The position numbers and the translations under genes are program-made. Below, piece by piece: positions 16,314 through 23,697 of a DNA stretch of 23,697 bases. Under the pieces are notes generated by a model. That model worked only from the letters and a program-made list of their open reading frames with translations, made no database searches and had not been told where the DNA came from. This stretch comes from a virus. Each line of letters begins with the position of its first letter. The stretch's first letter is position 1. Where the stretch lies: IMG/VR virus record IMGVR_UViG_3300025881_000085, positions 1 to 23,697 of that record. One strand, 5' to 3'.

Positions 16314-16918
16314 TATAATACTCCTATATTAGCAGTCGCTATTGCTTGTCTAGGAATTTTTAAGGTAAGTTCATAAGTATAAGCACTTGTCGCTTCAAGT
16401 TCATCAAGAACTGCCAAAGATGTATCAAAAGATTCATCATTATATACAAACAATTCACATCGCATTTTATATGTAGGTAGATTACTTAAAGCATAGAAAG
16501 GCTGTTCGTTTTCAACATGCATAATTTCAAACATGGAGTTTGAAAGAGGAAGATATATTAAATCTCCTTCCGCTGGCCTTTCTATTTGTTCTATATCATT
16601 AGTTGTTTGACCAACAAGACCTTTCCACCTTCTACGAGAAACTATAAATGTAGCAGCATCTCGTATTTCAACGCCAAACTTTGTAAACAGATCACCTTCA
16701 CCATCAAACCCTTCAGTATTTTCAATATACATTTCTATTTTGTATGAAGAATTGAATGCTGATGGTACGTCATCACCGAATACTTTGTTTTCATTTACTA
16801 TAGTTCTAGGAAGATAATAAACGTCTTGCCCATAAGTTTTGAGAGACTCTATAACAATATCTTCATAAAGATTTTGTTCACTTCTTACTGTTTGAGAAAT
16901 ATAATGATTAGTTGTCAT
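16313..16918 (-). CDS. 14: Neck protein gp14, N-terminal part (201 aa)
   Basis: The protein begins MTTNHYISQTVRSEQNLYED and contains the gp14 blocks 'ESLKTYGQDVYYLPRTIVNE', 'FGDDVPSAFNSSYKIEMYIE', 'GDLFTKFGVEIRDAATFIVS' and RRRWKG. Gp14 with gp13 forms the neck ring below the portal that stops DNA leaking and accepts the tail. The usual family length is about 255-280 aa. This protein stops at 201, just after the domain's ELTLKIPRQ strand, and lacks the usual C-terminal segment ending in 'DFTE-NPF'. A segment like that is at the end of the next gene. The start is 3 nt after the gp13 stop; the stop overlaps the next ATG (TAATG). Confidence 0.92.
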   Translation of the reverse strand: MTTNHYISQTVRSEQNLYEDIVIESLKTYGQDVYYLPRTIVNENKVFGDDVPSAFNSSYKIEMYIENTEGFDGEGDLFTKFGVEIRDAATFIVSRRRWKGLVGQTTNDIEQIERPAEGDLIYLPLSNSMFEIMHVENEQPFYALSNLPTYKMRCELFVYNDESFDTSLAVLDELEATSAYTYELTLKIPRQAIATANIGVL

Positions 16919-16921
16919 AAT

Positions 16922-17680
16922 TTACCCCACCATAAAATCAGGTGGCATTTCTTGTTCCAGCCTCATTCGTTCTTCAAGTCTATCTCTATCTTGTATGGCA
17001 TCATCATATATTTGTCTACCATTTAATGTGACCCCACCTGGCATTTGCATATTTTCAAATTTAATAAGATTTGCCCCCCATTGAATTTTTATTAAACAAG
17101 TTGCATAATCTTTTAGAAACCTATCATTATAAACAGAAACATTTGTATCTGGATCAATAATTTGCAACACTTCTACAACCAAATAATCACCTGCTTTTAT
17201 ATCACCGTTTTGCCACTCACCGTGAATATGAAGTCTATTCTCTCTTCGTGAATAGCCTACTTGTGGAATACCATTTAATTTGGTATCAATCAATGCCAAG
17301 TGTTGTTGCATTTGTTCATAGTACATTAAATCCCCAATAAAACTACCCATATCAGCAACATCGTTTAACATCATTTGATATTTAATATCAAAGAAATTTG
17401 AAGTATTACCAGCAGTGATAATTGGAAATAATTTTGTTACATAAATTACGCTTGAGGGTATTGGAATATATTTGTTTGTAACATCGTCAGAAGTAACGAG
17501 ATGTTTTAAATATGTCCTATGTGTAGCATCTGAGTGAAATTCTTGATAAAAATCAATTGCGTCATCAATACGATCCTCTACTTGGTCTGTCGCAACATTG
17601 ATTTCAATTACTGGTGAGCCTAATCTTCTCAAACAATAATCTATCAATTCATCTCTGGTGTCGGGTCTATTTGATGACAT
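16922..17680 (-). CDS. 13: Neck protein gp13
   Basis: 252 aa. It begins MSSNRPDTRDELIDYCLRRL, then GSPVIEINVATDQVEDRIDD and AIDFYQEFH, the hallmark start of gp13-family neck proteins. The C-terminal half has 'YNDRFLKDYATCLIKIQWGA', MPGGVTLNGRQIYDDA and a charged helix. Gp13 assembles with gp14 beneath the portal to close the filled head and provide the tail-docking site. It is the first gene of the packed operon gp13-gp14-repeat-gp15-gp16-gp17. AGGA stands before the ATG, and a late promoter is 33 nt upstream. Confidence 0.95.
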   Translation of the reverse strand: MSSNRPDTRDELIDYCLRRLGSPVIEINVATDQVEDRIDDAIDFYQEFHSDATHRTYLKHLVTSDDVTNKYIPIPSSVIYVTKLFPIITAGNTSNFFDIKYQMMLNDVADMGSFIGDLMYYEQMQQHLALIDTKLNGIPQVGYSRRENRLHIHGEWQNGDIKAGDYLVVEVLQIIDPDTNVSVYNDRFLKDYATCLIKIQWGANLIKFENMQMPGGVTLNGRQIYDDAIQDRDRLEERMRLEQEMPPDFMVG

Positions 17681-17712
17681 AGTGTTTCCTAATTAAATAG
17701 TTTGTTCACTTC

Positions 17713-17720
17713 TATTTATA
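17713..17720 (-). promoter_or_regulatory. T4-type late promoter octamer TATAAATA
   Basis: An exact octamer on the minus strand, 33 nt before the gp13 ATG, in a 69-nt gap after the 127-aa gene. No further octamer occurs until 11902, so it probably drives the whole neck and terminase unit of about 5.8 kb. Confidence 0.78.
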
Positions 17721-17749
17721 TAGATTTTAATCTCAACATATTATTAAAA

Positions 17750-18133
17750 TCATCCATAAGACCAAGATTGTGCGTCTGGGCCAGTGGGCGTACCACCGCC
17801 ACCTTCACTAATTTCTGACGCAGGAAATACAGAACTCACTTTAATTATATTATGTCCTATCACATCAGGAGTATATTTTCCAACAGAGTCTGAGAAAAAA
17901 TCAGAATCGCGAGAAACAAATGTTGTATTAAGACTAGCATTATTTACATTACTACCGCCAGAACTATTAATTGTATGACTATCACCGTTTATTTGTAATA
18001 TCGTATTATTCGCAGAATATGCCCAACTAGAATTTGTATCATTAACTTTAATATTAAACCTATCATTAAATACTTTAACATCTGGTTTTTGACTTACGCT
18101 TATTCTAGTGAGTTGATTAACAATAGATGACAT
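17750..18133 (-). CDS. Unknown small virion-type protein (127 aa)
   Basis: Not recognised. It is Ser/Asn/Asp-rich and begins MSSIVNQLTRISVSQKPDVK, with a beta-prone middle (FNIKVNDTNSSWAYSANNTI) and a flexible Gly-rich end (SEGGGGTPTGPDAQSWSYG). There is no Cys, no signal peptide and no membrane segment. It lies 9 nt downstream of the 620-aa gene with a weak AGG ribosome binding site, and just upstream of the gp13 promoter, so it is probably the last gene of the appendage unit. Composition and position suggest a structural accessory protein, perhaps a partner of the 620-aa protein. Confidence 0.7.
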   Translation of the reverse strand: MSSIVNQLTRISVSQKPDVKVFNDRFNIKVNDTNSSWAYSANNTILQINGDSHTINSSGGSNVNNASLNTTFVSRDSDFFSDSVGKYTPDVIGHNIIKVSSVFPASEISEGGGGTPTGPDAQSWSYG

Positions 18134-18142
18134 TACGATTAC

Positions 18143-20005
18143 CTATGACAGTTGCACGTTTGTTAATATATCACTTGTACCTGATCCAGTTATAATAATT
18201 GCTTCGTTTACATCAGCAGAAGTACTAGTAGTTACAGTTGCGGTTGTTGCCCCACCACTGAAAGTCATTGTACTTCCTTGAATAGTTAAATTAACACTTA
18301 CTGCCATTCTAGCACCATCCATACCATATGCACTAATTCCAACAGTAGAATTTATATTTGAACCAGAGTAGTTATAAGTGCTTGCAGCAGGTGTTACTGT
18401 CACTCTCACTGGAGTTGCATTAGATAGTAAATGAATATTAACTGGCACATCATCTTGATCTGCACCAACCGCCCAAATTCTATCTGTTGAATCTCTTCCC
18501 ACCGCATTAAATGATTCATTAATTGTGGCAGTTAACACCCATCCATTAGTATTATCCCAATTATAAATTTTAAATGCATTTTCACTAAAAGTTCCTAATT
18601 TAGTTCTAGTATCATTTAACCATATAATTTGGTATATTTGAGTAGATGATATTACGTTACTATGATATGTTAATAATGTAGCGTTAACATCACTTACGGC
18701 ATAAGTTACGAATGTTCTTTTCGTCGCATCACTAGTAGTTACGTCTTTTTGGCCTTGTAAAGGAAATACCGTTAAATACCTATTTCCGCTATTAACAAAG
18801 GTTTCATTTATTGCAATTCCTTTAAGCCTGGCTCTATAAGCCGCAGTGCCATCCATATTATTTAACATTCCACTACTTAAAGTTCCAGTAATAGTTGAAC
18901 ATTGATCTCTGGTAAAAGTATCAGATGAAGTATTCCATTTAAAACAAAAAGGATGATAATTCATACTAGTATCAAAATATGGTACATAAAATGCTTTATT
19001 TCCCGAACTTGCTGGATCATCAAATACATGACTTGCCATTTTTGAAATTGTCTCAAATGCAGTTGTTGCTCTTGTTCCACCCGCACTTGTTCCTGTTGCA
19101 CCAGGTGCAGCAGTAAAAGTATGCAAGTCAGTTATAGTATTTGAAGCAACATTATGTTTTGTAATATATTGTTGATGATCATCTGTGCTTAAATTATATA
19201 AGTATAGCGGATTTCCATCACTTGCATTACCTATATATTGTAAAGTATAATAATTCCTACGTGATGCTGTAATCATTTCTTGATTAGCGTAATGATGATC
19301 AGAAAACAAGGTTCTTCCAATCTGGACATATTGATATGCATAATTGTAGCGATAATAACCGTATATTCCAGAAACATAATTTCCGACTTTTACAGTTGAC
19401 ATATAAGGAATCGGAATATAACTACTGCTGTGATTGACATAGTAATAATCGTTTGAAGGTGGTGAATCATTTAAATTGTAATTAGAACCTTTATTATACC
19501 AACTAACATTACAATGATAGTTTGAACTCCAGCCCTCATTTCCTAACATTACCACTAATTCATCATTACCATCAACTATTCTACGCATTCTAGCATTTTC
19601 AACAGTTTCATCCATACTCATAAATGGGCAAGGGTCCACATTTGACCAATAAGAGTCATTATGCCCACCTACGACTGCGCCATAACTAGTTCCTGCTGTC
19701 ATTTTTGGAAGGAATATTGTAAAACCTCCACCAGCCCTGTAAGTAGAAATACTTATTGAAGTTTCATTATTGTTTACTACATTTAAACCAGCATAGCCAT
19801 AAGCATCCACATGCCAACCTGTTACACCAAACGCCATTTGTGGAAAACTGTGGGTCTGTTGTAATACTGCTTCTTCAGCCATTATAGGAGCAAGCGTGTT
19901 TTTATCATGGGGTTGTTGATACAGATAGATCATAGTACTTCCTGCATGTGGACTCTCCACTACAGCAAATTTATGTGCTTGGTATCCCTTTTTAATTAGT
20001 GCCAT
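18143..20005 (-). CDS. Unknown Tyr-rich structural protein with Ig-like C-terminus (620 aa)
   Basis: The function is not recognised. It begins MALIKKGYQAHKFAVVESPH and has no signal peptide. Residues about 160-270 are exceptionally rich in Tyr, Asn and Ser (DYYYVNHSSSYIPIPY, GIYGYYRYNYAYQYVQIGR). Residues about 260-540 contain spaced segments of 'N-x-YLTVFPLQ', 'WLNDTRTKLGTFSENAFKIY' and DSTDRIWAVG type, which could be blades of a beta-propeller. Residues about 540-620 alternate strands (MAVSVNLTIQGSTMTFSGGA) like a bacterial Ig-like domain. The gene lies in the appendage block upstream of gp13, 14 nt after the 75-aa gene, with AGGA before the ATG. A fibre or receptor-binding role is plausible, but there is no direct motif for it. 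Confidence 0.75.
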   Translation of the reverse strand: MALIKKGYQAHKFAVVESPHAGSTMIYLYQQPHDKNTLAPIMAEEAVLQQTHSFPQMAFGVTGWHVDAYGYAGLNVVNNNETSISISTYRAGGGFTIFLPKMTAGTSYGAVVGGHNDSYWSNVDPCPFMSMDETVENARMRRIVDGNDELVVMLGNEGWSSNYHCNVSWYNKGSNYNLNDSPPSNDYYYVNHSSSYIPIPYMSTVKVGNYVSGIYGYYRYNYAYQYVQIGRTLFSDHHYANQEMITASRRNYYTLQYIGNASDGNPLYLYNLSTDDHQQYITKHNVASNTITDLHTFTAAPGATGTSAGGTRATTAFETISKMASHVFDDPASSGNKAFYVPYFDTSMNYHPFCFKWNTSSDTFTRDQCSTITGTLSSGMLNNMDGTAAYRARLKGIAINETFVNSGNRYLTVFPLQGQKDVTTSDATKRTFVTYAVSDVNATLLTYHSNVISSTQIYQIIWLNDTRTKLGTFSENAFKIYNWDNTNGWVLTATINESFNAVGRDSTDRIWAVGADQDDVPVNIHLLSNATPVRVTVTPAASTYNYSGSNINSTVGISAYGMDGARMAVSVNLTIQGSTMTFSGGATTATVTTSTSADVNEAIIITGSGTSDILTNVQLS

Positions 20006-20019
20006 ATCTTTATCCTACT

Positions 20020-20247
20020 TTATGCTTGAAGTTTATACCATTCAATTGCTTCATTTATATCTACCCAATCACTTCTACTTCCATCTGGATTTGTTTTCCA
20101 AGGTTGAGTTAGACAAGGTTTTTTTGTACCATCCACAGTTTCTGAAATTTCCAATGTTGTTCCATTAAGAACCGCATCAAATGTGCGAGTTATTGTTATT
20201 GCATTGTCACTATCATCAAAATCTTCATGTGTTTTTGTAAATTGCAT
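20020..20247 (-). CDS. Unknown small phage protein (75 aa)
   Basis: A 75-aa acidic protein, MQFTKTHEDFDDSDNAITIT, then a beta-hairpin-like stretch (FDAVLNGTTLEISETVDG) and a C-terminal motif PWKTNPDGSRSDWVDINEAI followed by EWYKLQA. The 'PW-x-NPDG-x-R-x-DW' ending is a pattern I associate with short proteins next to tail genes in marine T4-like phages, but its function is unknown to me. It is the first gene after the late promoter at 20266-20273, has CGGAG before the ATG, and is followed after 14 nt by the 620-aa gene. Confidence 0.7.
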   Translation of the reverse strand: MQFTKTHEDFDDSDNAITITRTFDAVLNGTTLEISETVDGTKKPCLTQPWKTNPDGSRSDWVDINEAIEWYKLQA

Positions 20248-20265
20248 TTCAACTCCGTTTTATTT

Positions 20266-20273
20266 TATTTATA
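20266..20273 (-). promoter_or_regulatory. T4-type late promoter octamer TATAAATA
   Basis: An exact octamer on the minus strand in the 32-nt gap between the 228-aa gene (stop at 20280) and the 75-aa gene (ATG at 20247). The leader would be only about 13 nt, just enough for the CGGAG ribosome binding site. It likely drives the 75-, 620- and 127-aa genes. Confidence 0.72.
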
Positions 20274-20279
20274 TACAAA

Positions 20280-20966
20280 TTATACATATGTAAACATAAC
20301 AGTAAGATCAGAACCCGCTGTAGTGCTTCCAATTTGTGTTATATCTACCGTTAAATAATCATCTTCTACTAATGATATGCTAGGAGAACTATTAACAACT
20401 TTTGTTCCACCATCAGCAATTACCAATGTAGCAGCAGAAGAACCGTTCTTATTCACTGTTACATTTATTCCAGCACCAACTGGTGCTGTGTTAACTCTCG
20501 CAACAATTTTGCTTATTGTGTTTGATGTGCTAGGTGAGTACCATCTTTTTGTACCAGTAGTAACGATCAATGCGCCAGTTTGAACCATACTCACTATGCT
20601 TGAAGCAGTATCTTGAACTACTCCAGACGTATTAGTTGTTTCTAAAGTTCCTGTCGCGGATGCTTTAAGAACTACTGCTGTTGAACCAGAGCCAATCTTC
20701 ATAGCAGGAATTACCATTTCACCGCTATCACTAGCCGTTAAAGAAACTGTATTTGCACCAGTGCCAATTTCTATTGAAGGCAACCCAATTGCACCACCTA
20801 CGTTTGATGAAATTGATCCACTATCCCCTAGATATAATGTATTACCGCTTAAATGTAAATCTTTCCACTTTTTAGTGGATGAACCTAAATCATATGCAGA
20901 GTCGTTACTAGGATTAAAATTTCCAAACATCTCTCCATTTGCTAATGATCTTCCTTTGGTGGGCAT
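20280..20966 (-). CDS. Fibre-like structural protein (228 aa)
   Basis: The N-terminus (MPTKGRSLANGEMFGNFNPS) leads to YDLGSSTKKWKDLHLSGNTL and YLGD at about residues 20-47, a motif found again and again in phage tail-fibre proteins just ahead of repetitive shafts. Residues 50-125 are Gly/Ser/Thr-rich strands. Residues about 130-228 look like one compact beta-sandwich (KRWYSPSTSNTISKIVARVN, then 'VNKNGSSAATLVIADGGTKV', 'DDYLTVDITQIGSTTAGSDL' and TVMFTYV), possibly a lectin-type head. There is no S74 domain. It has its own late promoter at 20994-21001. A small fibre or baseplate decoration is likely; the exact position in the virion is unknown. Confidence 0.78.
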   Translation of the reverse strand: MPTKGRSLANGEMFGNFNPSNDSAYDLGSSTKKWKDLHLSGNTLYLGDSGSISSNVGGAIGLPSIEIGTGANTVSLTASDSGEMVIPAMKIGSGSTAVVLKASATGTLETTNTSGVVQDTASSIVSMVQTGALIVTTGTKRWYSPSTSNTISKIVARVNTAPVGAGINVTVNKNGSSAATLVIADGGTKVVNSSPSISLVEDDYLTVDITQIGSTTAGSDLTVMFTYV

Positions 20967-20993
20967 ATTAGGTTATCCTTAGTTATTATCTAC

Positions 20994-21001
20994 TATTTAT
21001 A
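20994..21001 (-). promoter_or_regulatory. T4-type late promoter octamer TATAAATA
   Basis: An exact octamer on the minus strand in the 46-nt gap between the propeller gene (stop at 21013) and the 228-aa gene (ATG at 20966). The leader of about 22 nt contains AAGGA. Confidence 0.75.
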
Positions 21002-21012
21002 TGATTATCAAT

Positions 21013-23697
21013 TTATATTGGTTTAATAACAAATTTATTTCTTGTGGTATATACGTCCATCATTCCATTATTACCCAATGTTATAAATTTATCCCCTTCT
21101 GGAGTGAAATGAACATCTGCCATATTTTTATTATTTGGACCAGTTAATAAATATTCATGGGTATTGAATGTACTACTAGAGAATGGATTTGTAATTGTAT
21201 ATTCTCGCACAAAACCTTTGGTGCTTGGACCACCAACAATTATCATTTTATTCTCAGAATCGTTTAATGCCATACCAGTAATCAGACTATAATCAGGTAG
21301 TGTTGAAAAAGCAGAATCATATACCGCACTGTAAATTTCATTTGAATCTGATAGATTATACCTATGAACTTTCTGAGCGGTAGTGCTTCTATTTTCAATA
21401 ACATACATCTGTTTTCCATCAGAGGTTAATGTTACATCATGCAGCCGATTTGATGGAATGTAAGCATCTAAATTTAAATATTTTTGTGTTTGTACCGTAA
21501 CTGCTGAATTTAAATCCGCACTGTCGTTATTTGCTGCACTGCTATTGGTGAGTTGAAATGATTGTATTTGAGTTTCAGTAGTTTTTGGAAGATAGATAGT
21601 AGTTTCATCCTGATTAAGTTCAAACCCAGCACCAGCAGAAACATCTGTCACACCAAGTGTTGATCTTTCCACATCAAAAGTTGCAGTTGAAACATCGTAT
21701 GGAATTGACATGCTATATTGTCTTGTTATTGAGGAATTTGATAAATAAAATTTTGTTCCAATTCTATTCATTTTAAAATGTTTTAGTCTTGGTGAAGCAA
21801 TAATTTGAGGTGAACGTCTTGTATATGATCCACTCCAAGGTTGGATTATTCCAGCATCATTTTGCACAGTTGTTATATCATATGGTGTAGACATTGTAAA
21901 TTCATAAACGTAATTTGTATCATTATCCCAAATAAATATAGAACTGCCATCTGGTTTAAGTTCTATTCCCCAACAACTATATAATTTTGATTCTGTTACA
22001 TTATCTGTATTTGGACTTTTTTGGCCTATACCATGGCTCACTGTAGCAGTGGGAGTTGCTGATGATATTAGCCAAGGAGTTGTTAATGTGTATTGTTTTA
22101 ACTGTCCTTTATCATAAGCACATCCCCATAAAATATATAATTTAGTACCATCAGCAGAAATTGTAAAGCATTGAGGATATGCTGAGTGTATAAAATCGTA
22201 TTGAATTTTATACCCAATAACTCTAAGTACTTGGTTTATCAATATAAATATTGAGTTTTTGTTAAAATGTGCAGCCCTTCTATATGTTGGAAAGGGACTA
22301 TACCCTTCTGGTAATATTTCTCTGAAGTGTTGAGTAATTGTGGAAAATGTTGAATCAGTTCGTACATATCCATAACCTTCTCTAGTATTACCACCACTAC
22401 CACCTTTACCTCCAGGCCAATAAAATCTTTTTGTAGATTCAAAAATAGAAAACAATCCTACATAATTTGCAGTGCATATTTGATCTTTATGACTTAAATC
22501 ATGTTGCTTAATTCCATTAGCATCCATAATATAATAATGTTTGCCATCTTTTGATAAATGTGTGGTAAAAGTATTATCATATATATTTTGTGTGGGATAC
22601 CATTTTGTTATAAAGTTTCTAAACCAAGCAACATACGTGTAATCTCTAATCTGGCTGTTCGCTGATTGAGAAACAGTCACAGGATTTTGAATATTCGCGT
22701 TCTCATAATAATCAGTTTTATAATATGCAGAATCATCTAATTCGTATGGATTTGTAAGATCGTATTGGTATATATTATTATGACCTTTATCTGCCAAAAA
22801 TAATCTAGTACCAGAATCATTAAAATCTAAACCAAACAAATTACTTGAATTTATTGCTTCTGTAATACTGTTTGAAATTCCTAAATTATTATATATTCCT
22901 AATGATTTATCTGGAGTAGATGTTGAGAACAATGAATCAACCCCATAAGGATTGTTAAGATTATATTGATCAACTGTTCTTCCACTACTTGAGTTATTCA
23001 CAGCAAATAATTTTTTACCAGATATATTACCAGTTGATAATGAAGAATCAACATCATTAAAAACAATTCCTTGGCAATTTGTCAAAAGTCTTAATGGTGA
23101 TGATACCTTATATTTTACATCTGGTGCGCCTAATCCAATGTAATCGTAAAAGTCTGGAATATTTCCAAATGTGACATGTGCTTGAGTTGGGGTATATTCA
23201 AGTGTAAAATAAAAACTATTTTCAAGATAGTTTGAATCTAAATTGCTTTTTTTTGGCAACCCACTTTTTCCACTGCCTGTAGCAATTTGTCCAGTAAATT
23301 TATAAACATCATTTGTAATTTCTTCTGTATATTCAGAATAATCATAATCTCCTGATGTTCTAGAAAGAACTGGTGTTATTGTATATTCGTTTCCAGAACC
23401 AACTAATTGTGAAATTGTTGGATTAAGTCTTTGGTTTGATGGACGATTTGCTATTGACCCCTTAGATACATGTGCAATCCATTCAGTATCCATGTTAAAA
23501 AGATCAACATTATCAAGAATTCCAAGACTTGTACTAGTCAACTGTTGTACAGTCCAAGTTATAGGATTAGCATCAGAATCGTATTTATTGAGACTTACAA
23601 TAGGTGTGTATGGGTCTGTATTTGGCGAAAAGGTAGAATCAAATGTTGAGAGATATATATCGTCTTTATACTCTACTTTTTTAATCTCTTCATGTAT
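21013..23697 (-). CDS. Large beta-propeller-like structural protein, N-terminus outside the window (894+ aa)
   Basis: The reading frame is open without a stop to the right edge. The first visible residues are IHEEIKKVEYKDDIYLSTFD, so the TTG at 23541 is not a convincing start and the gene is partial. The visible 894 aa contain about ten copies of a degenerate unit of 'DGTKLYVLD-x-x-x-I-x-QYDLTTPYDIST' type (for example GTRLFLADKGHNNIYQYDL followed by TNPYELDD; GSSIFIWDNDTNYVYEFTM followed by STPYDITT; GTKFYLSNSSITRQYSMSI followed by PYDVST), the signature of beta-propeller blades. Such proteins occur in the tails of marine phages. Upstream of gp13 it lies where T4 encodes baseplate, short-fibre and whisker proteins, so a peripheral tail appendage is inferred. 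The propeller fold is well supported by the repeat; the role is not. Confidence 0.8.
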   Translation of the reverse strand: MHEEIKKVEYKDDIYLSTFDSTFSPNTDPYTPIVSLNKYDSDANPITWTVQQLTSTSLGILDNVDLFNMDTEWIAHVSKGSIANRPSNQRLNPTISQLVGSGNEYTITPVLSRTSGDYDYSEYTEEITNDVYKFTGQIATGSGKSGLPKKSNLDSNYLENSFYFTLEYTPTQAHVTFGNIPDFYDYIGLGAPDVKYKVSSPLRLLTNCQGIVFNDVDSSLSTGNISGKKLFAVNNSSSGRTVDQYNLNNPYGVDSLFSTSTPDKSLGIYNNLGISNSITEAINSSNLFGLDFNDSGTRLFLADKGHNNIYQYDLTNPYELDDSAYYKTDYYENANIQNPVTVSQSANSQIRDYTYVAWFRNFITKWYPTQNIYDNTFTTHLSKDGKHYYIMDANGIKQHDLSHKDQICTANYVGLFSIFESTKRFYWPGGKGGSGGNTREGYGYVRTDSTFSTITQHFREILPEGYSPFPTYRRAAHFNKNSIFILINQVLRVIGYKIQYDFIHSAYPQCFTISADGTKLYILWGCAYDKGQLKQYTLTTPWLISSATPTATVSHGIGQKSPNTDNVTESKLYSCWGIELKPDGSSIFIWDNDTNYVYEFTMSTPYDITTVQNDAGIIQPWSGSYTRRSPQIIASPRLKHFKMNRIGTKFYLSNSSITRQYSMSIPYDVSTATFDVERSTLGVTDVSAGAGFELNQDETTIYLPKTTETQIQSFQLTNSSAANNDSADLNSAVTVQTQKYLNLDAYIPSNRLHDVTLTSDGKQMYVIENRSTTAQKVHRYNLSDSNEIYSAVYDSAFSTLPDYSLITGMALNDSENKMIIVGGPSTKGFVREYTITNPFSSSTFNTHEYLLTGPNNKNMADVHFTPEGDKFITLGNNGMMDVYTTRNKFVIKPI

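Noticed and set aside
16310-16318. The gp14 split as a possible sequencing frameshift
   Set aside because: Not fully excluded, but the second gene has its own ATG and a well-placed GGAG, the same TAATG form is found at two other junctions, and there is no homopolymer run at the site.
17722-17735. Short AT inverted repeat near the gp13 promoter as a terminator
   Set aside because: The stem is about five weak A-T-rich pairs with a two-base loop; not distinguishable from chance in this DNA.
22243-22250. Exact TATAAATA on the plus strand
   Set aside because: It lies inside the propeller gene, opposite to all genes, with no plus-strand gene behind it; expected by chance in AT-rich DNA.
23539-23541. 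TTG at 23541 as start of the propeller gene
   Set aside because: The frame continues upstream for 52 more codons with the same composition to the window edge, so the true start is outside.
1-23697. tRNA genes, CRISPR arrays, insertion sequences, integrases, defence or metabolic genes
   Set aside because: None seen: the window is almost completely filled by virion and packaging genes, and no gap between genes exceeds about 85 bases.

Overview
The window looks like part of the structural-gene block of a large, AT-rich, T4-like myovirus. All convincing genes lie on the minus strand, so the transcription order runs from the right edge to the left edge. The order gp13-gp14-gp15-gp16-gp17-gp18-gp19-gp20-(gp67/gp68)-gp21 is the classic T4 neck/terminase/tail/portal/prohead series. 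The protein style is that of marine T4-like phages (cyanophage or pelagiphage relatives): Asp-Ser-rich beta-repeat fibres, 'DYYRGGSYV' motifs and a neck protein ending in 'DFSETNPFGDP'. The host cannot be determined from the sequence; a marine bacterium is an inference. No tRNA, integrase, CRISPR array, insertion sequence or metabolic gene was seen.

Layout in transcription order. (1) 23697-17750 is a block of appendage/structural genes of unknown function: a large beta-propeller-like protein cut by the window edge, a 228-aa fibre-like protein, a 75-aa protein, a 620-aa Tyr-rich protein with an Ig-like C-terminus, and a 127-aa protein. In T4 the corresponding place upstream of gp13 holds the baseplate/short-fibre/whisker genes. 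(2) 17680-11914 is a tightly packed operon: gp13, the gp14 N-terminal domain, a 539-aa tandem-repeat protein ending in what looks like the gp14 C-terminal domain, gp15, gp16 and gp17. (3) 11830-9198 holds sheath gp18 and tube gp19. (4) 9130-585 holds portal gp20, followed by an apparently inserted adhesion cassette: a 1813-aa fibre with a C-terminal S74 self-cleaving chaperone, and an overlapping 522-aa glycine-rich protein reminiscent of gp38-type tip adhesins. (5) 534-1 holds a gp67-like prohead core protein, a small gp68-position protein and the first codons of what is probably the gp21 prohead protease.

Seven exact copies of the T4 late-promoter octamer TATAAATA lie on the minus strand. 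All are in gaps between genes, 19-65 nt upstream of a start codon, and they divide the region into late transcription units. The portal unit would begin with a GC-rich hairpin carrying a UUCG loop at the very 5' end of its transcript.

The most unusual points are: the apparent splitting of gp14 around a recently expanded 10-unit beta-repeat array; an adhesin pair inside the head-assembly cluster; an ILEI/FAM3-like domain inside the long fibre; and a gp67 homologue whose acidic tract is at the opposite end from T4. Family assignments come from recognised motifs and synteny only; no database search was possible.
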